A stretch of 64,000 bases of DNA from JAOUEA01 sp963719165 (GTDB lineage: Bacteria > Actinomycetota > UBA4738 > HRBIN12), in assembly GCA_963719165.1 (NCBI GenBank), contig CAVRAV010000001.1, forward strand, positions 1,674,001 to 1,738,000, given 5' to 3'. Under the pieces are notes generated by a model. It saw only the letters and a program-made list of their open reading frames with translations, was not told the DNA's origin and ran no database searches. The first letter of the stretch is position 1. The number at the start of each line of letters is the position of its first letter. A program made the translations under genes and the position numbers. Positions 7,636 through 15,396 of this stretch are shown piece after piece.

Positions 7636-7664
7636 CTGAAGGCCCTTCTGCACGGGCCCTTCAG
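7636..7664 (-). terminator. Stem-loop at the end of vapC
   Basis: CTGAAGG/CCTTCAG arms plus three further GC pairs after a one-base bulge enclose an 8-nt loop. The vapC stop lies within it. No clear T-run follows, so intrinsic termination is likely weak. Confidence 0.35.
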
Positions 7665-8050
7665 CGCAGGTCGAGGCCTTGGATCCCCTCGAAACCCGAC
7701 CGGTCGAACGAGATGAGCGACCTGTCTCGCGCGATGGCGGTGGCCGCGATCAACAGATCGTGCGCGCCTCGAGGACGTCCGGGCCGCCGCGCCTGCTCGA
7801 GCAGCCCCGCATGCACTTCGGCCACGGCCAGGTCGTAATCCTCGACCGGGATCGTCGTCACGACCTGTTCGACGAACGTAGCGCGCTTGGGGCGGCGGCG
7901 TGCATCCGCCAATCTCACACCGACCCAAAGTTCGGCCGCCGTCACGGCGGCGATGCTGACATCGTCGTCATCGCGGATGAGATCGTCCAGCTCAGAGAGC
8001 CGGCGCTCGACCGCGACCAGGACGGAGGTGTCCAGGATCACGCGTCCCAC
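7661..8050 (-). CDS. vapC: PIN-domain ribonuclease toxin (VapC-like)
   Basis: 129 residues, start GTG 8050. The PIN-domain acidic residues are in place: 'ILDTSVLVA' (Asp near residue 7), 'TAAELWVGV' (Glu near 40), 'AHDLLIAATA' (Asp near 98) and 'LISFDRSGF' (Asp near 116). VapC proteins cleave tRNA or rRNA loops and are inhibited by a co-encoded antitoxin. The start codon overlaps the end of a short upstream frame (8038-8142) that could be the antitoxin. Confidence 0.88.
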   Translation of the reverse strand: MGRVILDTSVLVAVERRLSELDDLIRDDDDVSIAAVTAAELWVGVRLADARRRPKRATFVEQVVTTIPVEDYDLAVAEVHAGLLEQARRPGRPRGAHDLLIAATAIARDRSLISFDRSGFEGIQGLDLR

Positions 8051-8142
8051 GGCGACCCCGCCACGGGGAGGTCGGCCCTGAGCGCCCTGACCTCATCAGC
8101 CCAGGCCGGATCGCTCGGCGCTCCGGTGAGAAGGCCCTTCAC
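8038..8142 (-). CDS. Putative short antitoxin C-terminal type (VapB/Phd-like) before vapC
   Basis: A frame on the minus strand ends at 8038, 13 bp inside vapC. From GTG 8142 it encodes 34 residues (ending WADEVRALRADLPV, then AGSPWDA), a pattern like toxin-binding tails of small antitoxins. A longer form from ATG 8211 (57 aa) would share the CCATGG with the divergent FmdB start. Overlap with vapC is typical of toxin-antitoxin pairs. No DNA-binding domain is recognisable, so the assignment rests on position. Confidence 0.4.
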   Translation of the reverse strand: MKGLLTGAPSDPAWADEVRALRADLPVAGSPWDA

Positions 8143-8209
8143 GGCCGCTCCCGTGGCGCCGGTTGCCGGCTGCTTGAGCGATGTCGGGCCGACGAGGTAC
8201 CGTGAGCCC

Positions 8210-8437
8210 ATGGCCACCTACGAGTACGTCTGTCTGGCGTGTGAGCATCCGTTCGAAGAGCGCCGCTCCATGAGCGCCGTGGACACGGCCCTGGCATGCC
8301 CACAGTGTGGAAGCGATCGCGTGCGTCGACGGTTCTCGTTGTTCGCCGCAGCTTCGGGCACGACCTCCGACGCGGCGGCAGGCGGTGCCGCCAACTCGGG
8401 GGGCTGCTGCGGGGGCGGGTGCGCCTGCGGCGGATGA
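8210..8437 (+). CDS. FmdB-type zinc-ribbon protein
   Basis: 75 residues. The N-terminus 'MATYEYVCLACEHPFEERRSM' region (first 20 residues shown in part: MATYEYVCLACEHPFEE) and the second knuckle 'ALACPQCGS' give the CxxC...CxxC zinc ribbon of the FmdB/YfiF-like family. The tail is Gly/Ala-rich and ends in a Cys-Gly run (GGCCGGGCACGG). The family is linked to regulation or metal handling, but its precise role is unknown. Start codon abuts the divergent toxin-antitoxin unit. Confidence 0.85.
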   Translation: MATYEYVCLACEHPFEERRSMSAVDTALACPQCGSDRVRRRFSLFAAASGTTSDAAAGGAANSGGCCGGGCACGG

Positions 8438-8510
8438 CGTCGGTCGGCCGTGCAGCCCCACCGGGCCGGCGCCGCACGCGGGGAGGCGGCCGGATCGAGG
8501 AAGGAGCAGC

Positions 8511-8966
8511 ATGGTGAACGCGATCCCCGAGGGGTACCACACCGTCACGCCCTACCTGACCGTGCGAGGCGCGGCGGGCCTGATCGATTTCGTCAAGATG
8601 GCGCTCGGCGCTGAGGAGCGACTCCGCATGCCCGGACCCGACGGCACCGTCGGTCACGCGGAGGTGATGATCGGCGACTCGGTCGTGATGCTGGCAGACG
8701 CCGCCGAAGAGCCCAGGCCCTCCACGCTGCATCTCTACGTGGAGGATGCCGACGCCACGTACGAACGCGCGCTGGCCGCGGGCGCCACCTCCGAGCGCGA
8801 GCCGCGGGACGAGTTCTATGGGGACCGGATGGCGGGGGTGCGCGACGCGTACGGCAACATCTGGTGGTTCGCCACCCACCGCGAAGACATCTCCGACGAG
8901 GAGATGGTGGCCCGCGCGGAGGAGCGCGCCACGAGCTCCCCCGAGGGAGGCACCCCGCCGAGCTAG
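8511..8966 (+). CDS. VOC (glyoxalase/PhnB-like) superfamily protein
   Basis: 151 residues; ATG 8511 is preceded by AGGAAGGAG. Begins 'IPEGYHTVTPYLTV' and contains 'FVKMALGAEE', 'GHAEVMIGDSVVML' and 'GVRDAYGNIWWFATH', the betaalphabetabetabeta pattern of PhnB-type vicinal oxygen chelate proteins. Candidate metal residues His (GHAE) and Glu/His at the C-terminus remain. Substrate unknown. Its stop overlaps the convergent reductase by 4 bp. Confidence 0.85.
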   Translation: MVNAIPEGYHTVTPYLTVRGAAGLIDFVKMALGAEERLRMPGPDGTVGHAEVMIGDSVVMLADAAEEPRPSTLHLYVEDADATYERALAAGATSEREPRDEFYGDRMAGVRDAYGNIWWFATHREDISDEEMVARAEERATSSPEGGTPPS

Positions 8967-9643
8967 CGGACGACCTTGATGTTCACCATGGGCGAGTCGA
9001 GCGCGCTGAACATCCTCACCCACATGATGACGTAGGCCTCCAACGCCCGAGCGTTGGTGATATCGCCCAGATCTACGATGTCGCGCCAGCCGAAGGCTCT
9101 GAGGAAATCCGCGACCTGCGTCTTCGCGTCCTCGTCGTCGCCGCACAGCACGAACGTGTGGTCGCCGTCGGCGAGCGCCTCGGGATGGGTCATGAGCGCC
9201 GCCGTCATCATGTTCCACGCCTTGACGACCCGCGCCGACGGGAACGCACGCTGGATCTGCTCCCCCAGAGAATCGGTGTTCGTCACCCACAGGGAGGGAG
9301 GGAATCCGCCGGAGAAGTCGAGCGGATTCGCGGCGTCGATGATGATGCGAGCATCGATGGTCCCGGCGCCGGCCGCCGTGAGGGCGTCAACGGAGGCGGA
9401 GCCGAGGGTCGCGTTCACGAGGAGCTCGGCACCTTTTCCGACCTCCGCGAACGCCGCGACCGCGATGTCCTCGTGCTCGCCGCGCCACGATGCGAAGGGC
9501 TGGGTCCCCATCTGATCGGGCTCGTCGCGCGCCATCAATGAATCGACATCGCGCGTGCCGATGCTGACGTCGTTCCCGATGCGCGCGAGTCCCTCAGCAA
9601 GCGACCTGCCCACGATCCCTGTTCCCAGCACGCCGATCCGCAT
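8963..9643 (-). CDS. NAD(P)-binding reductase of the F420-dependent NADP oxidoreductase type
   Basis: 226 residues from ATG 9643. The N-terminal Rossmann motif 'IGVLGTGIVGRSLAEGL' is followed by 'IGTRD', the Thr-Arg pair that recognises the NADP phosphate in this family. Then 'VNATLGSAS', 'IIDAANPLDFSGG', 'KAWNMM' and 'CGDDEDAK' match the NADP:F420 oxidoreductase/NpdG-like group. Role would be hydride exchange between NADP and F420 or a related small reductase. Stands alone between convergent VOC and GH25 genes. Confidence 0.82.
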   Translation of the reverse strand: MRIGVLGTGIVGRSLAEGLARIGNDVSIGTRDVDSLMARDEPDQMGTQPFASWRGEHEDIAVAAFAEVGKGAELLVNATLGSASVDALTAAGAGTIDARIIIDAANPLDFSGGFPPSLWVTNTDSLGEQIQRAFPSARVVKAWNMMTAALMTHPEALADGDHTFVLCGDDEDAKTQVADFLRAFGWRDIVDLGDITNARALEAYVIMWVRMFSALDSPMVNIKVVR

Positions 9644-9762
9644 GCGCCGCCCCTTTCCCGAGTGCCGTTCGGTCTGCCCAGCCACCGTACGTCGTTCTTC
9701 CGCCTCGTGCCCGGGGACCACGCATCGGTGGGGTATCGCGACGCCGAGATCCCGCGAGCTGA

Positions 9763-11742
9763 TCAGCGAACGATCCAGCCATCCACGGCGACGCCCGCAC
9801 CCCGGCTCACCGCACGATGGGTGCCCAGGACCACGACGCGAAGGACGTGCACACGGTCCGCCAGGCCGTCGATCGTGCGCAACGCTCTGAACACGCGGGT
9901 GGCCGCGTACAGGTCGACGGTCTTCGCGAGCTTGCCGTCGATCCAGAGTTGCGCGAGTCCCATCGAGGGGCCGCGCGACGTGATCCACGTGGCCCCGGTG
10001 CCGTGGAACCGCAGCGTGGCCGCCGCGCCCGCCACGTCGTTCAACACGTAGCCCCCGTTCGTCGCCTCCGCCGCCGCCACCCGAGCCCACGTCCCTTCGA
10101 TGGGCTTGGGGTTCGCGCGCACGACGCCGTTCGCGCGGACGGCATCCACAGCGACGAGCGTTCCCCGTGCTCGGGGCGCCTTGGTGCCGAGCACCCGCAC
10201 GGTCAATTTGTGCGCGCCCGATCCCAAGCCGGTGAAGCGATGCCGGACCCCTGCGCGGAAGGACCGAGCGTAGCCGTCGATCGTCCCCTCGGGCGTGCCG
10301 TCGATGGACACGCCGGCCTCGCCCATCGTGGGGCCCGACACGGAGAATAGGGTCAGAGCGCCGCCCCGGAACGCGAACGTCTGGAACGCGCCCCGCCGCC
10401 GGTCGACGAGGTAGGAACCCCCGAGGGCCCGGCGGTCGGCCTTGCGTCCCCAGGCGTAGCGGGTCCCCGCTCCGTCCTCGTCCAGGGTGACGGCCGCATC
10501 GAAGCGCGCACTCACGCTGACCGGGGAGGTGACGGACACCGTGCAGGTCGCCGACGCCCCGCCGCAATCGCCCCCCCACGACCCGAAGCCGGATGCGGAG
10601 TCGGGCGACGCGGTGAGCGTCACGGTCGTTCCGTAGGGCAGCCTCGCGGAGCAATCGGCGCCGCAATGGATACCGGCCGGCGACGAGGTGACGGTGCCGC
10701 CGCCGGTCCCCGTCACGCTCACGTCCACCGGGTAGCCGAACACCGCGGTCGCGGCCACGCGACCGCGCACGACCACCGTGCACGTGGGCGCGCTCCCCGC
10801 CGATGCGCACGCGCCGGTCCATCGCAGGAGCGACGCCCCCGCCGTGGGGGTCGCCGTCAGGGTCACGGGGTCGCCCGGGTTCGTGAGTCGCGTGCATCCC
10901 GATCCATCTGGCCGGCAATCGATGCCGCCGCCGGCCACCCGACCGCCCCCTTCGTCATGCACGGTGAGGCGCGCGATCTGGCCGTTACGCAGGTCCGTCC
11001 CGTGGAAGTGGTCCCGGTCGACGTTGGTGGTGATGCCGTGCACCCGCCCCGAGCTCGTCCACTGCCAGAAGGTCCACCCTCTCCCGCCCCAGTTCGCGGC
11101 GGGGATGTCCGGCTTGTTCACCTTCCAGTGCGCGATCCACAGCGGATATCCGTGATCGGCGAACCAGTGCGAGTCGCCCAGATTCGTCCGCCAGAAGTAC
11201 GGGCTCGCGTAGATCATGGGCCGTACGCCCGTCCGCGCCTTCACCCGCATCACCCACGCCCGCACCCAATCCTGAAGCTGCGGCACGCTGAGCCCTCCCG
11301 TGTGCTCGATGTCGAGCACCGGCAGGATGTCGCCGACCCCGTTGCGTGCGGTCGCCACGAAATGATCCGCCTCCGCCACGGGATCCACCGCCGTCGCCTT
11401 CGGAGTGGCGACGTGGTACGAGCCCACGGACAATCCCCTGACGGTTGCGCCGCCGAGGTTCGTGGCGTAGGTCGGATCCTCGTACTTGGATCCCTCGGTG
11501 GCCTTCATGATGACGAACTCGGCACCGGCGGCGCCCACCTTCTGCCAGTCGATGACGTTCTGCCAACGGGAGACGTCGATCCCGGGGGCGCGATCGGCCA
11601 CCGCCGCCATCGCGGGGCGGACGGCGGGCACCACGGCCAAGACCGCGGCGAGGACGACCACGGCGAGCAGGCGCTTGGCGAACGAGCTGGGGAAGGCGAT
11701 GGCGACCACCCTACCGGAGGACCCCACCATCCAACGGAACAT
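9763..11742 (-). CDS. Secreted GH25 lysozyme with InlB-like repeats and two C-terminal beta-sandwich modules
   Basis: 659 residues from ATG 11742 (reading on to 11844 would place 34 unlikely residues before the signal). A long signal segment lies at about 20-42. The GH25 catalytic domain spans about 50-245: 'GIDVSRWQ' with the catalytic Asp, 'FVIMKATEG', 'PVLDIEHTGG' (Asp/Glu pair) and 'WIAHW'. Two Cys-containing 'divergent InlB B-repeat' domains follow (about 260-330, with 'LTATPTAG', and 335-400, with 'LTASPDSASGF'). The C-terminus carries two copies of a ~110-residue domain ('RRALGGSYLV', then 'GGYVLNDVAG') also present in the protein at the left edge. Predicted to cleave the N-acetylmuramic/N-acetylglucosamine bond of peptidoglycan outside the cell. 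Confidence 0.87.
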   Translation of the reverse strand: MFRWMVGSSGRVVAIAFPSSFAKRLLAVVVLAAVLAVVPAVRPAMAAVADRAPGIDVSRWQNVIDWQKVGAAGAEFVIMKATEGSKYEDPTYATNLGGATVRGLSVGSYHVATPKATAVDPVAEADHFVATARNGVGDILPVLDIEHTGGLSVPQLQDWVRAWVMRVKARTGVRPMIYASPYFWRTNLGDSHWFADHGYPLWIAHWKVNKPDIPAANWGGRGWTFWQWTSSGRVHGITTNVDRDHFHGTDLRNGQIARLTVHDEGGGRVAGGGIDCRPDGSGCTRLTNPGDPVTLTATPTAGASLLRWTGACASAGSAPTCTVVVRGRVAATAVFGYPVDVSVTGTGGGTVTSSPAGIHCGADCSARLPYGTTVTLTASPDSASGFGSWGGDCGGASATCTVSVTSPVSVSARFDAAVTLDEDGAGTRYAWGRKADRRALGGSYLVDRRRGAFQTFAFRGGALTLFSVSGPTMGEAGVSIDGTPEGTIDGYARSFRAGVRHRFTGLGSGAHKLTVRVLGTKAPRARGTLVAVDAVRANGVVRANPKPIEGTWARVAAAEATNGGYVLNDVAGAAATLRFHGTGATWITSRGPSMGLAQLWIDGKLAKTVDLYAATRVFRALRTIDGLADRVHVLRVVVLGTHRAVSRGAGVAVDGWIVR

Positions 11743-11775
11743 CGGTGCGTCTCCGCCGCGCAGGTCGTTCGCCGC

Positions 11776-11800
11776 GTGTCGAACTCCACGATCTGGGTAA
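11776..11800 (+). promoter_or_regulatory. Weak SigB/SigF-like promoter of the heme-oxygenase-like gene
   Basis: GTGTC then 14 nt then GGGTAA, ending 10 nt before ATG 11811. The -10 matches the SigB-type GGGTAN; the -35 fits only the loose GNNTN form. Start-codon distance resembles the other near-leaderless cases here. Confidence 0.4.
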
Positions 11801-11810
11801 TGCAACGCAG

Positions 11811-12830
11811 ATGGAGGCCCATAGCGACACGCCCGTGCTGCCAACCCCTGCGCCCACGCTCCCCCACGCCCGTGGGCCTCGATCCCACGCGTTGATCCGG
11901 GCCTTGACCGACGGCGGAACGATCGGCGTTCCCGAACCCTCGTCCGATCCCTTGCGCGACGAGGACCTGCACCTCGCGCTCTACGTCTGCTATGAGCTGC
12001 ACTATCGCGGCTTCGAAGGCGTCGACGACGAGTGCGAATGGGATCCGGAGTTGCTGCGCTTCCGAAGGACCCTCGAGCGCGAGTTCGAAAACGCTCTGGC
12101 TGCGACGATCCGGGTCTCGGACGAAGAGGCGCTCGACGTGTCGTCCACCCTTCGCGATCTCGCCGGAGCCACGACCCTGGATCTGGCGAGCTTCCTGGGC
12201 CGCAGGGCGAGTCTGGACCAGATTCGAGAGTTCGTCATGCACCGCTCGGCGTATCACCTCAAGGAGGCCGACCCCCATACGTTCGTGATCCCGCGCCTGA
12301 GCGACGGACCCAAAGCAGCCTTGGTGGAGATCCAGGCTGACGAGTACGGAGGGGGGAGGCCACTGCGGATGCATGCCGCGCTCTTCTCCCGGATGATGGT
12401 GGGCCTCGGGTTGGACCCGACGTACGGGGCCTATCTCAACGTCATCCCTTCTTCCTCCCTGGCACCCGTGAACCTCATGTCGTTATTCGGGCTGCATCGA
12501 GGCTGGCGCGGTGCGGCGGTGGGGCATCTGGCGCTGTTCGAGCTCACGTCGGCTCGGCCGAACCGGCTCTACGGCGACGGGCTGCGACGACTGGGCCTCG
12601 GTCCTGAGGTCACGGCCTTCCACGACGAGCACGTGGAGGCGGACTCGATCCACGACATGATCGCGACCTACGACCTGGCGGCCGCGTTGGCCGAAGCCGA
12701 ACCCGGATTGGCCGGCTCCATCGTGTTCGGGGCGAAGGCGCTCGACCTCATGGAGGGCATGGCCTCCAGCCAGCTGCTCGATCCGTGGGAGCGGGGCCTG
12801 TCGAGCTTGTTGGCGTCGGGAACCGCGTGA
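11811..12830 (+). CDS. Iron-containing redox enzyme family (heme-oxygenase-like fold) protein
   Basis: 339 residues from ATG 11811. The C-terminal ~200 residues show the heme-oxygenase-like di-iron pattern: 'EIQADEYGGGRP' followed by 'MHAALFSRMM', then 'HLALFELTS' and 'FHDEHVEADSIHD', with spaced Glu/His ligands. This family includes HDO-type diiron oxidases/oxygenases; the substrate here is unknown. The N-terminal ~45 residues are Pro-rich. It converges 2 bp from a CDGSH iron-sulfur gene, a pairing often seen in actinobacteria, so the two may work together. Confidence 0.8.
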   Translation: MEAHSDTPVLPTPAPTLPHARGPRSHALIRALTDGGTIGVPEPSSDPLRDEDLHLALYVCYELHYRGFEGVDDECEWDPELLRFRRTLEREFENALAATIRVSDEEALDVSSTLRDLAGATTLDLASFLGRRASLDQIREFVMHRSAYHLKEADPHTFVIPRLSDGPKAALVEIQADEYGGGRPLRMHAALFSRMMVGLGLDPTYGAYLNVIPSSSLAPVNLMSLFGLHRGWRGAAVGHLALFELTSARPNRLYGDGLRRLGLGPEVTAFHDEHVEADSIHDMIATYDLAAALAEAEPGLAGSIVFGAKALDLMEGMASSQLLDPWERGLSSLLASGTA

Positions 12831-12832
12831 GC

Positions 12833-13141
12833 CTACTCGTGGAAGGCGGCGTCGGTCTGCCCACGATGGCGGATCGGCTCATCCCGCTGACGATCACCAC
12901 CCTGCGTCATCGAAGGCCCTCCGACCGCGTGGCTGCCATCGCACAGGGGGGCCAGCCTCGAACGTCCACAACGGCATAAGGCGATGACGCCGCGGTCTGT
13001 CCCGATCTCGCTCGATCCGTCTCGCAGCACCACCTGGCCGCGCACGAGGATCGGGCCATCCGGGTAGCAACGGATCTCAACGTCGGCCGTTCCTTGCGCG
13101 TCCGAGTCCATCCTCCGCGCGTCGTCCATGGACCGGCGCAT
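12833..13141 (-). CDS. CDGSH-type iron-sulfur protein
   Basis: Up to 102 residues. The cluster-binding motif is complete: 'CRCGRSRLAPLCDGSH' (C-x-C-x2-S-x3-P-x-C-D-G-S-H), which holds a 2Fe-2S cluster through three Cys and one His. The preceding strand 'DGPILVRGQVVLRDG' is standard for the fold. Start is uncertain among ATG 13141, 13129 and 13111. It converges on the iron-containing redox enzyme gene, a plausible electron partner. Confidence 0.85.
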   Translation of the reverse strand: MRRSMDDARRMDSDAQGTADVEIRCYPDGPILVRGQVVLRDGSSEIGTDRGVIALCRCGRSRLAPLCDGSHAVGGPSMTQGGDRQRDEPIRHRGQTDAAFHE

Positions 13142-13177
13142 ACCCTCGGCCGGCGCGCCGAAACGCTCGCGGAGAAG

Positions 13178-13202
13178 GTTTGGGCGCTCTCACCCCGGGT
13201 AA
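13178..13202 (+). promoter_or_regulatory. SigB/SigF-type promoter of the 13237 gene
   Basis: GTTTGG - 13 nt - GGGTAA, 35 nt before ATG 13237 with a good ribosome site between. Matches the general-stress consensus GTTT-N13/15-GGGTA. Confidence 0.7.
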
Positions 13203-13236
13203 TCGCAGCCAGACCGCGGCACGAAGGAGGCGAGTG

Positions 13237-13563
13237 ATGCCACAGAAGGCTTGGTCCAAGAAGCGCGAGCGGCAGTACGAGCACATCAAGGACGGGCTCG
13301 AGGAGGGCGGACGATCCGAGCACGTCGCCGAGGAGATCGCCGCGCGCACCGTGAACAAGGAGCGCGCTCGCGCCGGCGAAGCGAACACCTCGAGCCCGAC
13401 GTCGACCGAGGACATCTCCTCGGGCCGGCGAGGGGGGCTCCGTTCGCACCGCGGGCCGGGAGGTCGCACCTACCGCCAGCTGTACAACGAGGCCCGGGAC
13501 CGAGGCATCGAGGGCCGCTCGAAGATGAACAAGGCGCAACTCCAACGCGCCGTGGACCGCTGA
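13237..13563 (+). CDS. Small stress-type protein with Rho-N/SAP-like C-terminus ('plasmid stabilization' family)
   Basis: 108 residues from ATG 13237, preceded by AAGGAGG at 13223-13229. The N-terminal half 'WSKKRERQYEHIKDGLEEGG' style charged helix followed by 'AEEIAARTVNKERA' and the C-terminal 'LYNEARDRGIEGRSKMNK' (a Rho-N/SAP-like helix pair) are the hallmarks of a short actinobacterial family commonly labelled plasmid stabilization protein. That label is historical; nucleic-acid binding is the safer guess. Preceded by a SigB-type promoter and followed by hemerythrin and a small membrane peptide in the same direction. Confidence 0.75.
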   Translation: MPQKAWSKKRERQYEHIKDGLEEGGRSEHVAEEIAARTVNKERARAGEANTSSPTSTEDISSGRRGGLRSHRGPGGRTYRQLYNEARDRGIEGRSKMNKAQLQRAVDR

Positions 13564-13582
13564 TCCCATCCCTTGAGGAAAG

Positions 13583-14059
13583 GTGCCTGGATTGAACGCA
13601 TTGCAGTTGTTGAAGAGCGACCACGCCAAGGTCAAGGATCTGTTGAGCAAGCTCGATCGCACAACCGAACGCGGGGTGAAGACACGGGAGGGGCTGTTCG
13701 CCCGGTTTCGCTCGGAGATGTCGATCCACGAGCAGATCGAAGAGGAGATCTTCTATCCGGAGCTCAAGGAGCACGCCAAGTCCAAAGACATCGCGCTCGA
13801 GGGCTATGAAGAGCATCACGTGGTGGACATGGTGATGTCGGAGTTGTCGGATCTCCCCTACGACGACGAGACGTGGGGCGCGAAATTCACGGTGATGAAG
13901 GAGAACATCGAGCACCACGTCACGGAAGAGGAAGGGGAGATGTTCAAACGAGCGCGTCAGGTGCTGAGCCGACGCCAACTCGATGAGCTCGGCGAACGCA
14001 TGGCAGAACGCAAAGCCGAGCTACGTCGAGCGAAGAAGCGCAACGTCAAGGAGTCGTGA
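13583..14059 (+). CDS. Hemerythrin HHE-domain protein
   Basis: 158 residues from GTG 13583 (TTG 13592 is the alternative and is better spaced from GAGGAAAGG). Four-helix bundle with metal ligands visible: 'SDHAKVKDLL', 'SIHEQIEEEIFYPEL', 'EEHHVVDMV' and 'IEHHVTEEEGEMF'. Family members bind a non-heme diiron centre for O2, NO or peroxide sensing or storage. Probably in one transcript with the upstream stress gene (20-bp gap) and the small membrane peptide downstream. Confidence 0.87.
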   Translation: MPGLNALQLLKSDHAKVKDLLSKLDRTTERGVKTREGLFARFRSEMSIHEQIEEEIFYPELKEHAKSKDIALEGYEEHHVVDMVMSELSDLPYDDETWGAKFTVMKENIEHHVTEEEGEMFKRARQVLSRRQLDELGERMAERKAELRRAKKRNVKES

Positions 14060-14087
14060 GAACAATCAGAGGGAAGGAGCAGTGAAC

Positions 14088-14180
14088 ATGCTGGCAGCCA
14101 TCGGTTTGGGCATCATCGGCACCATCATCGTGATCGCGCTCGTGGTTGCGGTCGTCATTTGGCTGATGCGTCGCGCGTGA
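14088..14180 (+). CDS. 30-residue single-pass membrane peptide
   Basis: From ATG 14088 (or in-frame GTG 14082, 6 bp earlier), preceded by GGGAAGGAG at 14071-14079. The product is one long hydrophobic helix (LAAIGLGIIGTIIVIALVVA and on) ending in LMRRA. The strong ribosome site and its place 28 bp after the hemerythrin stop support expression. Function unknown; similar short hydrophobic peptides accompany actinobacterial stress genes. Confidence 0.55.
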   Translation: MLAAIGLGIIGTIIVIALVVAVVIWLMRRA

Positions 14181-14257
14181 TCCTCAGCCGAGGGTGCCGC
14201 GAGAGCCCGGTAGCGCGTTCCGCGAGAAGGGCCCGTGGAACGTCCCGCCCGTCGGGC

Positions 14258-14449
14258 TCACGCCATGGGGGGAGGGGGGCTCGGAGCGGGCGGAGAGGGC
14301 GGCGTGGGCGCGGGCTCCGGCGTGGGCTGCGGGATGGGAGAGGGCACGGGATCCGGGGAAGGGACCGGCGGCTGCTCGAAACGCACACCGAGGAGGCCTC
14401 GCTTCTCAGCGGGTTGATCTATCCTCGCGCGACGATCCATCCTGTTCAT
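14258..14449 (-). CDS. Possible 63-residue protein with Pro-rich tail
   Basis: From ATG 14449, preceded by GGGAG at 8 nt spacing. A charged N-terminus (RMDRRARIDQPAEKRG) is followed by about 35 residues in which Pro alternates with Ser, Thr, Glu and Ala and which end in PPPPMA. Pro-rich frames can arise by chance in high-GC DNA, but the ribosome site and regular PxP spacing argue for a real, disordered small protein. No family recognised. Confidence 0.35.
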   Translation of the reverse strand: MNRMDRRARIDQPAEKRGLLGVRFEQPPVPSPDPVPSPIPQPTPEPAPTPPSPPAPSPPPPMA

Positions 14450-14562
14450 TGGTCTGACTCCCTTCGATCTGTCCTTGCGGTCTCGAACGAGGTTCGCCTT
14501 ACGCCGTACCCCCCTCGCCCCGCCGCAAACGCCCGCCGGCCGACCCGGCCCGATAGCGGCGT

Positions 14563-14588
14563 GTTTAGGCGAACGTCCCCCTGGGTAT
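14563..14588 (+). promoter_or_regulatory. SigB/SigF-type promoter of the 14600 gene
   Basis: GTTTAG - 14 nt - GGGTAT, a near-perfect match. The -10 ends 11 nt before ATG 14600, so the transcript would be leaderless or almost so. Confidence 0.72.
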
Positions 14589-14599
14589 CCGCACCGGCC

Positions 14600-14995
14600 A
14601 TGGACGGACGTAACGAAATGACCGAGGACCGGGGAGCCCCGGCCCACCGAGCGCAACGGCTGAAGGGCCGCTGGTTGCGACGAGCGGCCGTGGCGGCCGC
14701 CCTGGGAGTGGGTGTCGGAGCCATCGTCGGCTACGCGCTGGGGATCGCCGCGTTCGCGCGCGGATCGCGAGGCTTCTGGGCCGTGCTGATCGCCTGCCTC
14801 ATCTTCTCCGTCCTCGTCGCGGTGCTCGTGGCCAGCTATTCATCTCTCGAGTCTCCCGACCCGTCTCAGGAGCCCTCGCAGGTCGACCGTCCGATCCGCG
14901 ATCGCCCGGGCCTAACGCGGAACCAAAGAGAAGCACCCGGTGGAACGGCGGACTCAGCGACCGACCCGCGGGGGTCTCCACGGACGTCGGACTGA
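14600..14995 (+). CDS. Small two-helix membrane protein
   Basis: 131 residues from ATG 14600 (ATG 14618 is the alternative). Two transmembrane helices, about residues 35-55 and 60-80, lie between a basic N-terminus (KGRWLRR) and a hydrophilic, disordered C-terminal 50 residues. No family recognised. A SigB-type promoter sits directly upstream. The stop is 2 bp before a GTG opening an RsbW-like kinase frame, so the two are probably one transcript. Confidence 0.6.
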   Translation: MDGRNEMTEDRGAPAHRAQRLKGRWLRRAAVAAALGVGVGAIVGYALGIAAFARGSRGFWAVLIACLIFSVLVAVLVASYSSLESPDPSQEPSQVDRPIRDRPGLTRNQREAPGGTADSATDPRGSPRTSD

Positions 14996-14997
14996 AC

Positions 14998-15396
14998 GTG
15001 CCCGTCACTCCGGCCGCGGCCAGGCTCGCACGCCGCCAGCTCCAAGAACCGCTTGACGCGCTGCTCGGTCCCGCGCGAGGGGCCGACGTCAGACTTGCCA
15101 TCACGGAGCTGATCGCGAACGTGGTGCGACATGGGGGGGCGGCTCCCGGACGATCGGATGCAACTCAACGTCAAAGCGACGTCGTCCACGCTGACGGTGC
15201 GGTTGCGCCAGCCCACGGGCGCTCGAGGCGATGGCGACGGGACGCGGCGATGGCGCTACCCGAGGGCGGTTGGGGACTGATGATCGTGGAGGAACTCACG
15301 GACCGCTGGGGCATCATCCCGGGGCCACCCGGGCGAGGTGTGGTTCGAACTCGATATCGGCTGGATGTCCGGTTGCCCGTCAGCCGCCGCGCTTGA
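14998..15396 (+). pseudogene. RsbW-like HATPase (anti-sigma type kinase) with two compensating frame breaks
   Basis: Begins 'TPAAARLARRQLQEPLDAL' and has the N-box helix 'LAITELIANVVRHGG'. After a run of seven G (15133-15139) the sensible continuation 'LPDDRMQLNVKATSSTLTV' is in another frame; the original frame resumes near 15255-15262 with 'EGGWGLMIVEELTDRWG', the G-box region of HATPase_c_2 proteins. Two single-base indels restore a normal ~130-residue serine-kinase-like ATPase. Homopolymer context makes sequencing error likely. Family role: phosphorylation of STAS anti-anti-sigma factors or sequestration of a sigma factor. Confidence 0.7.
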
